Assembly (NCBI GenBank): GCA_035501615.1
Contig: DATJVY010000053.1
Location: 8,165 to 72,164 of the forward strand
Direction of reading: 5' to 3'
Source of the DNA: RPRB01 sp035501615
GTDB lineage: Bacteria; Myxococcota; Myxococcia; Myxococcales; Myxococcaceae
Length of the DNA: 64,000 bases
The notes below the pieces were generated by a model. That model had not been told where the DNA came from. It saw only the letters and a program-made list of their open reading frames with translations, and did no database searches. The position numbers were made by a program, and so were the translations under genes. Of this stretch, positions 59,014 to 64,000 are shown one piece after another (positions within the stretch are counted from its first letter, which is position 1; each line of letters opens with the position of its first letter).

Positions 59014-59493
59014 TCACCGCGACGGGCGCGCCGGTCCGTCCGCCAGGAGCGTGACCCGGGCCCCCCTGAACGCCGGGACGAAGGCCTCGGTGAAGGCCGA
59101 GGTGCGCTCCTGGGCCGGCAGGGCCGCGCGTCCGGGGAGCTCCAGGGCGACGCTGTCCACCCTTGCACGGTTGAGCACGTCCGCGGCCTGGGAGAGCGCG
59201 CCGCGCAGCGTGGACTCGTGGAGCGCATCTCCGCCGGGGCCGAGCCCGAGCACGACCACCCGGGGGGCGCCGATCCGCCCGCTGGAGGGCAGGAGCATCG
59301 ATTCTCCCCGCGTTCCCTTGAAGAAGCCGTCCACCAGGAGCCGCGAGAGCTGACCGCAGAGCCGCCAGTCCACGTAGCCCGCGGCCCCGGTCAGCGGGCG
59401 CTCGTCCTCGGTCACGAAGAGGCAGAGCGTGTCCACCGCCAGCGGATCCAGCGCTTCCAGCGACAGCGGCACGGTGCTCACCGTGGCGCTCAC
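59014..59493 (-). CDS. Stand-alone protein resembling the leucyl aminopeptidase (M17) N-terminal domain
   Basis: 159-residue protein from GTG 59493, overlapping the nusB stop as GTGA. Its pattern (LAVDTLCLFVTEDERPLTGAAGYVDWRLCGQLSRLL, then FKGTRGESMLLPSSGRIGAPRVVVLGLG) matches the macro-domain-like N-terminal part of M17 leucyl aminopeptidases; the metal-binding catalytic domain is absent. It cannot be a peptidase alone; it may bind a nucleotide or act as an adaptor. It ends the ribE-ribBA-ribH-nusB unit. Confidence 0.75.
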   Translation of the reverse strand: MSATVSTVPLSLEALDPLAVDTLCLFVTEDERPLTGAAGYVDWRLCGQLSRLLVDGFFKGTRGESMLLPSSGRIGAPRVVVLGLGPGGDALHESTLRGALSQAADVLNRARVDSVALELPGRAALPAQERTSAFTEAFVPAFRGARVTLLADGPARPSR

Positions 59494-59912
59494 CGCTGCT
59501 GCTCGACGTCGAGGGCGATGCGGTCCAGGAGCCCGTTGACGAACGCCGACGACGCCTCGGTGCCGAATGCCTTCCCCAGCTCCACCGCCTCGTTGAGCGT
59601 CACCTTCTTGGGGATGTCCGGGCGCCACTTGAGCTCGAACACCGCGAGGCGGAGCACGTTGCGATCCACGCGGGCCATCCGGTCGAGCCGCCAGTTGTGG
59701 CTGTGTTGCTCGATGAGGGCGTCGATCTCGTCGCGGTGCTCGACGACGCCCTGGACCAGCTCGAGAGCGAAGCGCTGTGCCTCGGGATCGGGCGGGCCGT
59801 CCGGCTCGGCGTTCCAGGCGGTGTCCAGCGCATCCTCGGGACGGAGAGCGCTCATCTCCATCTGGTAGAGCGCCTGGAGCGCACGCTCCCGTCCGATGCG
59901 GCGAGCCCCCAT
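59490..59912 (-). CDS. nusB: Transcription antitermination factor NusB
   Basis: 140-residue all-helical protein that with NusE binds boxA RNA in rRNA antitermination. It opens with RIGRERALQALYQMEMS and has IDALIEQHSHNWRLDRMARVDRNVLRLAVFEL plus NEAVELGKAFGTEASSAFVNGLLDRI, the full family pattern. ATG 59912 shares a base with the ribH stop (TGATG). The ribH-nusB pairing is conserved widely in bacteria. Confidence 0.96.
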   Translation of the reverse strand: MGARRIGRERALQALYQMEMSALRPEDALDTAWNAEPDGPPDPEAQRFALELVQGVVEHRDEIDALIEQHSHNWRLDRMARVDRNVLRLAVFELKWRPDIPKKVTLNEAVELGKAFGTEASSAFVNGLLDRIALDVEQQR

Positions 59913-60397
59913 CAGCGCTTCTTCCCGACCTCCGCCATCCGGGCGTAGAGGTTGACCATCTCCAGGCAGGCCAGGGCGGCGTCCGCTCCCTTGTTGCCCG
60001 CCTTCACGCCGGCGCGATCGATGGCCTGCTCGAGCGTGTCGCAGGTCAACACGCCGAAGCCGATGGCGCACGCGGCGGTGAGCGCGACGTGACCGATGCC
60101 CTTGCTCACCTCGGAGGCGACGTACTCGAAGTGGGGCGTGCCCCCGCGGAGCACGCACCCCAGCGCCACCACCCCGGCGTACTGCCCCCCCTCCGCCACC
60201 CGGCGCACCAGCCCGGGGAGCTCGAACGTCCCCGGGACCCGGAAGACGTCGATGTCGGCCTCCGGCACCCCGTGGCGGACGAGCGCGTCCTGGGCGCCGC
60301 GCAGCAGCTGCTCGGTGATGAACCCGTTGAAGCGCGACACGCAGAGCGCGAAGCGCCCCTGCGGTGGCGTGAGAAGACCCTCGATCACCCGTGCCAT
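59912..60397 (-). CDS. ribH: 6,7-dimethyl-8-ribityllumazine synthase
   Basis: 161-residue subunit of the icosahedral or pentameric lumazine synthase, condensing the ribityl-pyrimidine with 3,4-dihydroxybutanone phosphate. Motifs: VSRFNGFITEQLLRGA, VPGTFELPGL, GCVLRGGTPHFEYVASE (with the catalytic His) and GNKGADAALACLEM. It lies 1 bp after the ribBA stop and overlaps nusB by 1 bp. Length is normal. Confidence 0.96.
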   Translation of the reverse strand: MARVIEGLLTPPQGRFALCVSRFNGFITEQLLRGAQDALVRHGVPEADIDVFRVPGTFELPGLVRRVAEGGQYAGVVALGCVLRGGTPHFEYVASEVSKGIGHVALTAACAIGFGVLTCDTLEQAIDRAGVKAGNKGADAALACLEMVNLYARMAEVGKKR

Positions 60398-60398
60398 G

Positions 60399-61562
60399 TC
60401 AGCCCTGTGTCCCCTGCCGGCGCGTTCCGCGGGGCCTGCTGAGGGGAATCTGCTCCACGACCTCGAGAGAATAGCTCTCCAGGCCCACGATCTTCTTGGG
60501 ATTGTTGGTGAGGAGGCGCAGCCGCCGGAGGCCGAGGTCCTTGAGGATCTGCGCCCCGACCCCGAACTCCCGGAGCCGACTGCGGTCGCCGCCCGGGCCC
60601 GCCTCGTCCACCTGCTGGCGGGTGCAGGTCAGCGCCGAGGAGGGGCCCACTGCCTTGTGGAGGTAGACCAGCACCCCGCGGCCGGCGTCGGCGATGGCCT
60701 CGAAGGCCTGCTCCAGCTGGCTCCCGCAGTCGCACCCGGCGCTGCCGAGGAAGTCCCCGACCGGACAGGCCCGGTGCACGCGGGTGAGCACCGGCGCCGG
60801 GCCGGTGATGTCGCCCTTCACCATCGCGATGTGCACGTCGGAGTCGACGTCGCTCTGGTAGGCGTGGGCGGTCCAGGCTCCCTGGTGGGGACGGCAGAGC
60901 TCGGTGCTCGCCACGCGCTTCACCAGCCGGTCGTTCTGCAGCCGGTAGCGGATGAGGTCGGCGACGCTGAGCATGGTCAGCCCGTGGCGCCGGGCGAAGC
61001 GCTGCAGCTCCGGGCGGCGGGCCATGGTCCCGTCGGCGTTCATCACCTCGCAGATGACGCCGGCGGGGAACAGCCCGGCCAGCCGCGCCAGGTCCACCGA
61101 GCCCTCGGTCTGGCCGGTGCGGACCAGCACCCCGCCCTCGCGGGCCCGGAGGGGGAACACGTGCCCGGGCCGGACCAGGTCGCCCGGCTTCGCGCGCGGC
61201 GCCACCGCGGCCTGAATGGTGCGGGCGCGGTCGGCGGCGGAGATTCCGGTGGTCACCCCGCGCGCGGCCTCGATGGAGACGGTGAAGGCGGTTCCGAACG
61301 GCGAGGTGTTGTCCTGCACCATCAGCGGGAGCGCGAGCTGGCGGATGCGGTCCTCGGTCAGCGAGAGGCAGATCAGCCCTCGCCCGTGGGTGGCCATGAA
61401 GTTGATCGCCGCCGGGGTGACCTTCTCGGCGGCCATGACCAGGTCGCCCTCGTTCTCGCGGTCCTCGTCGTCGGTGAGAACGACCATCCGGCCCTTGCGG
61501 ATGTCGGCGATGGCGCGCTCGACCAGGGCGATGCTGCCCACTTCCTCGAGGCGCCTCGCCAT
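60399..61562 (-). CDS. ribBA: RibBA-type protein: DHBP synthase with degenerate GTP cyclohydrolase II domain
   Basis: 387 residues. The N-terminal half (1-205) is DHBP synthase-like, with DDEDRENEGDLV at 31-42 and HGRGLICL at 59-66. The usual R-x-G-H-T-E motif reads RTGQTEG, with Q151 in place of the metal-binding His. The C-terminal half keeps the three zinc cysteines C266, C277 and C279 and LLTNNPKKI (350-358), but the QEGR-x-IGL catalytic stretch is replaced by HKAVGPSSALT. GTP cyclohydrolase activity is therefore doubtful; a separate ribA may exist elsewhere. It shares 1 bp with ribE (TGATG). Confidence 0.9.
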   Translation of the reverse strand: MARRLEEVGSIALVERAIADIRKGRMVVLTDDEDRENEGDLVMAAEKVTPAAINFMATHGRGLICLSLTEDRIRQLALPLMVQDNTSPFGTAFTVSIEAARGVTTGISAADRARTIQAAVAPRAKPGDLVRPGHVFPLRAREGGVLVRTGQTEGSVDLARLAGLFPAGVICEVMNADGTMARRPELQRFARRHGLTMLSVADLIRYRLQNDRLVKRVASTELCRPHQGAWTAHAYQSDVDSDVHIAMVKGDITGPAPVLTRVHRACPVGDFLGSAGCDCGSQLEQAFEAIADAGRGVLVYLHKAVGPSSALTCTRQQVDEAGPGGDRSRLREFGVGAQILKDLGLRRLRLLTNNPKKIVGLESYSLEVVEQIPLSRPRGTRRQGTQG

Positions 61563-62212
61563 CAGTCGACCCCGAAGCCGGCGGCTCGGAGCAGCTCCAC
61601 GGTGACGCCGCCCGAGCCGGGACGGGCGTGGGCAGCGTGGAGCCGGGCGACGTATTTGCCGATGACGTCCGCCTCGACGTTGAAGCGCTCGCCGAGCGCA
61701 CGGTCGGCGAGGGTGGTCCGGCTCTGGGTCTCGGGGATGAGCTGCACGCCGAACCGGTCGCCGGCGACCGTGTTGACGGTGAGGCTGACCCCGTCGAGCG
61801 CGACCGAGCCCTTCTCGATGAACAGCGGCGCGAGCTCGGGGGTGAGGCCCACCTCGAGCACCAGCGAGCCGCCCTCGTGCGCCTTGCTCAGCAGGGGCAG
61901 GACCCCGTCGACGTGTCCGAGGACCAGGTGGCCTCCCAGCCGGTCGGAGAGGCGGAGCGCGCGCTCGAGGTTGACCCGGGAGCCGGTGCGCAGCTCGCCG
62001 AGCGTGGTGCGGCGGAGGGTCTCCGGGGCGGCGTCGACCCGGAAGTGGTCCTGGTCGCGCTCGACGACCGTCAGGCAGGCGCCGGAGACGGAGATCGACT
62101 CGCCCAGCGCGAACTCGCTCGCCGGGAGGGCAGTCCGGATCCAGAGAACGGTCATCGGGCCGGGGAGGACGCGCTCCACGGTGCCCACGTCCTGCACCAG
62201 GCCAGTGAACAT
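61562..62212 (-). CDS. ribE: Riboflavin synthase, alpha subunit
   Basis: 216-residue enzyme dismutating two lumazine molecules to riboflavin. It opens with MFTGLVQDVG, the invariant family start, and shows the expected internal duplication of two barrel domains (SISVSGACLTVV in the first, GSVALDGVSLTVN in the second). The frame stays open upstream but ATG 62212 is clearly right. First gene of the rib-nusB unit. No ribD in the window, and no room for an FMN riboswitch: only 40 bp separate it from the divergent peptidase gene. Confidence 0.96.
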   Translation of the reverse strand: MFTGLVQDVGTVERVLPGPMTVLWIRTALPASEFALGESISVSGACLTVVERDQDHFRVDAAPETLRRTTLGELRTGSRVNLERALRLSDRLGGHLVLGHVDGVLPLLSKAHEGGSLVLEVGLTPELAPLFIEKGSVALDGVSLTVNTVAGDRFGVQLIPETQSRTTLADRALGERFNVEADVIGKYVARLHAAHARPGSGGVTVELLRAAGFGVD

Positions 62213-62224
62213 GGTCGCGGGTCG

Positions 62225-62232
62225 CTTATAAG
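62225..62232. promoter_or_regulatory. AT-rich palindrome CTTATAAG, possible bidirectional -10 element
   Basis: Perfect 8-bp palindrome in the 40-bp gap between divergent ribE (start 62212) and the M3 peptidase (start 62253), the only AT-rich spot in a GC-rich region. TATAAG on either strand resembles a -10 box, and it could serve both genes with short leaders. No convincing -35 is seen. Confidence 0.3.
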
Positions 62233-62252
62233 GCCCCCCGGGCCAACCCGCC

Positions 62253-64000
62253 ATGACCGAGACCACTCCCGAGACCCTCCTCGCCGACACCCGCGCCGCC
62301 CTGACCACCGCCCGTTCCGAGCTGGAGACGCTCCTCGACGTCCCGGGGCCGCGCTCCGAGGCGAACACGCTCCTCCCCTACCACCGGCTGCAGCTGGCGC
62401 TCTCCAACGCCGGCCACCGCGCGGGGCTCCTCTCCGAGGTGCACCCCGACCGGCCGCTGCGCGAGGCGGCGGAGACGTCGGTGCAGGAGATCAGCGCCTA
62501 CGCGACCGAGCTCTCGCTGCACCGCGGGCTCTACGACGCGCTGGCCTCGGTGCCGGTGGAGGGGCTGGATCCGGACACCCGGCGCTTCCTCGAGCACACG
62601 CTGCGCGACTTCCGTCGCGCCGGCGTGGACCGGGACGAGCCGACACGCGCGCGCCTCAAGGAGCTGGCCGACCGGGCGGTGCGGCTCGGGCAGGACTTCG
62701 ACCGCGCGATCCGCGAGGACGTGCGGAGCGTGTCGCTCCGTCCCGAGCAGCTCGCCGGGCTTCCCGACGACTACCGGGCGGCGCACACCCCTGGTCCGGA
62801 CGGCAAGGTTCGGATCACCACCGACTACCCGGACCTCCTCCCCTTCCGGACCTACGCGCACGACGGCGAAGCGCGGCGCCAGCTCTACGTGGAGAACGCC
62901 TCGCGGGCCTTCCCGGCGAACGAGAAGGTGCTGCGGGAGATCCTCGAGGTGCGCGCGGAGCAGGCGCGGCTCCTCGGTGCGTCGACCTGGGCGGACTACG
63001 TGACCGAGGACAAGATGTCCCGGTCGGGGAAGGCGGTGGCGGAGTTCCTCTCCCACGTCGCGGAGGTCAGCGAGGCGCCGGCGCGGCGAGACGTGGAGCG
63101 GTTGCTCCGCCGGAAGCAGAAGGACGTTCCCTCGGCGACGCGGGTCGAGGACTGGGAGAAGGCGTACTACGAGGAGCGGGTGAAGCAGGAGGAGCTGGGG
63201 TTCGACTCGCAGTCGGTGCGGCCCTACTTCGAGTTCAACCGGGTGCGGGACGGGCTCCTGCAGATCACCGCGCGGCTGTTCGGAATCCGCTACGTCCGGG
63301 TCGAGAACCCGGCCGCGTGGCACCCGAAGGTCGAGTCCCACGACGTGTTCCGGGGCGAGGAGCGGCTGGGGCGCATCCACCTCGACCTTCATCCGCGAGC
63401 GGACAAGTACAAGCACGCGGCCCAGTTCCCGATCGTCTCCGGCGTGAAGGGGGTGCAGCTGCCCGAGGGGGTGCTGGTGTGCAACTTCGCCGACCCGGCG
63501 GTGCACAGTCCGGCGCTGCTCGACCACGACGACGTGGTGACGCTGTTTCACGAGTTCGGGCACCTGATGCACCACGTGCTCGGAGGCCGGCAGCGGTGGC
63601 TGGGGTTCTCGGGCGTGGCGACCGAGTGGGACTTCGTCGAGGCGCCGAGCCAGATGCTCGAGGAGTGGGCGTGGGACCCGGGGACGCTGGCGATCTTCGC
63701 GCGGCACGTGGAGACCGACGCTCCCATCCCGGCGGAGCTGGTGCAGCGGATGCGGGAGGCGAACGAGTTCGGGAAGGGCGCGCACACCCGGCACCAGGTC
63801 TTCTACGCCGAGCTGTCGCTGGCGCTGCACACCCGGCCGCCGGCGGACTTGGACATCACCCGGACGATGGTGGAGCTGCAGAAGCGCTACAGCCCCTTCC
63901 CGTACGTGGAGGGGACGCACTTCTTCGCGAGCTTCGGGCACCTCAACGGGTACTCGGCGATGTACTACACGTATCTGTGGTCGCTGGTGATCGCGAAGGA
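62253..64000 (+). CDS. M3-family zinc oligopeptidase (partial, runs off right edge)
   Basis: 582 residues are visible with no stop. The zinc motif HEFGH is at 433-437 (TLFHEFGHLMHH), and the third ligand is probably E463 in DFVEAPSQMLEEW, both matching thimet oligopeptidase/oligopeptidase A. No signal peptide, so probably cytoplasmic, degrading short peptides. The wording is close to the OpdA/Dcp/thimet branch, not PepF. About 100 C-terminal residues are expected beyond the window. It is divergent from ribE across 40 bp. Confidence 0.92.
   Translation, partial: MTETTPETLLADTRAALTTARSELETLLDVPGPRSEANTLLPYHRLQLALSNAGHRAGLLSEVHPDRPLREAAETSVQEISAYATELSLHRGLYDALASVPVEGLDPDTRRFLEHTLRDFRRAGVDRDEPTRARLKELADRAVRLGQDFDRAIREDVRSVSLRPEQLAGLPDDYRAAHTPGPDGKVRITTDYPDLLPFRTYAHDGEARRQLYVENASRAFPANEKVLREILEVRAEQARLLGASTWADYVTEDKMSRSGKAVAEFLSHVAEVSEAPARRDVERLLRRKQKDVPSATRVEDWEKAYYEERVKQEELGFDSQSVRPYFEFNRVRDGLLQITARLFGIRYVRVENPAAWHPKVESHDVFRGEERLGRIHLDLHPRADKYKHAAQFPIVSGVKGVQLPEGVLVCNFADPAVHSPALLDHDDVVTLFHEFGHLMHHVLGGRQRWLGFSGVATEWDFVEAPSQMLEEWAWDPGTLAIFARHVETDAPIPAELVQRMREANEFGKGAHTRHQVFYAELSLALHTRPPADLDITRTMVELQKRYSPFPYVEGTHFFASFGHLNGYSAMYYTYLWSLVIAK

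Noticed and set aside
1..64000. CRISPR arrays, insertion sequences, integrases, prophage, toxin-antitoxin pairs, tRNA/rRNA genes
   Set aside because: Looked for and not seen: no spaced direct repeats, transposase or integrase motifs, and intergenic regions are too short or show no tRNA-like fold.

Overview
The window reads as a high-GC (roughly 70%) Gram-negative chromosome segment, most probably from a myxobacterium-type deltaproteobacterium (Myxococcota; an Anaeromyxobacter-like relative is my guess from gene order and protein character). It is gene-dense: about 57 protein genes, mostly on the minus strand, often with 1-4 bp ATGA, GTGA or TGATG overlaps and frequent GTG/TTG starts. I see no tRNA, rRNA, CRISPR array, insertion sequence or prophage, and no gene-free stretch above 300 bases.

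Left block (1-13.5 kb): lipopolysaccharide assembly. Minus strand, in transcription order: msbA-type exporter, a membrane PHP-domain enzyme, waaA, two GT4-like glycosyltransferases, lpxK, rfaE1, rfaE2, then a partial gene off the left edge. Divergent from msbA, with a 17-bp gap, lie lpxB, a dolichol-phosphate-mannose-synthase-like glycosyltransferase and marC. A DUF4142 exported protein and a small zinc-ribbon membrane protein follow on the minus strand.

Central block (12.6-37.5 kb, minus strand): envelope biogenesis. phoH, an ADOP-type permease, pgpH, ybeY, lnt, prfB (with a clear programmed +1 frameshift), lysS, a LolC/E permease with a large extra membrane domain, lolD, bamA, three pnt transhydrogenase genes, then skp, lpxD, fabZ, lpxA and lpxI. 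Together with lpxK and lpxB this covers most of the lipid A pathway, outer-membrane protein insertion and lipoprotein maturation and release. lpxC is not in the window.

36.3-45.7 kb: a DUF4388 protein, a large TPR/zinc-finger membrane protein, mazG with an unusual C-terminal glyoxalase-like domain, rpsT, lptE, leuS and asnS.

45.8-55.1 kb: the least familiar region. Seven exported proteins or lipoproteins of mostly unknown function (one OmpA-like, one DUF3443/pepsin-like, one DUF2844) sit with an O-antigen-ligase-like membrane protein. This is the best place to look for something undescribed.

55.2-64 kb: a compact chemosensory cluster (cheY, cheA, two cheW, a second receiver), then ribE-ribBA-ribH-nusB with a stand-alone M17-aminopeptidase-N-terminal-like gene. 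Divergent from ribE, an M3 metallopeptidase runs off the right edge. The RibBA protein deviates at expected catalytic positions in both halves.

I find no clear, complete novel defence or mobile system. The most useful leads are unusual enzymes and fusions inside housekeeping operons, plus the exported-protein cluster.
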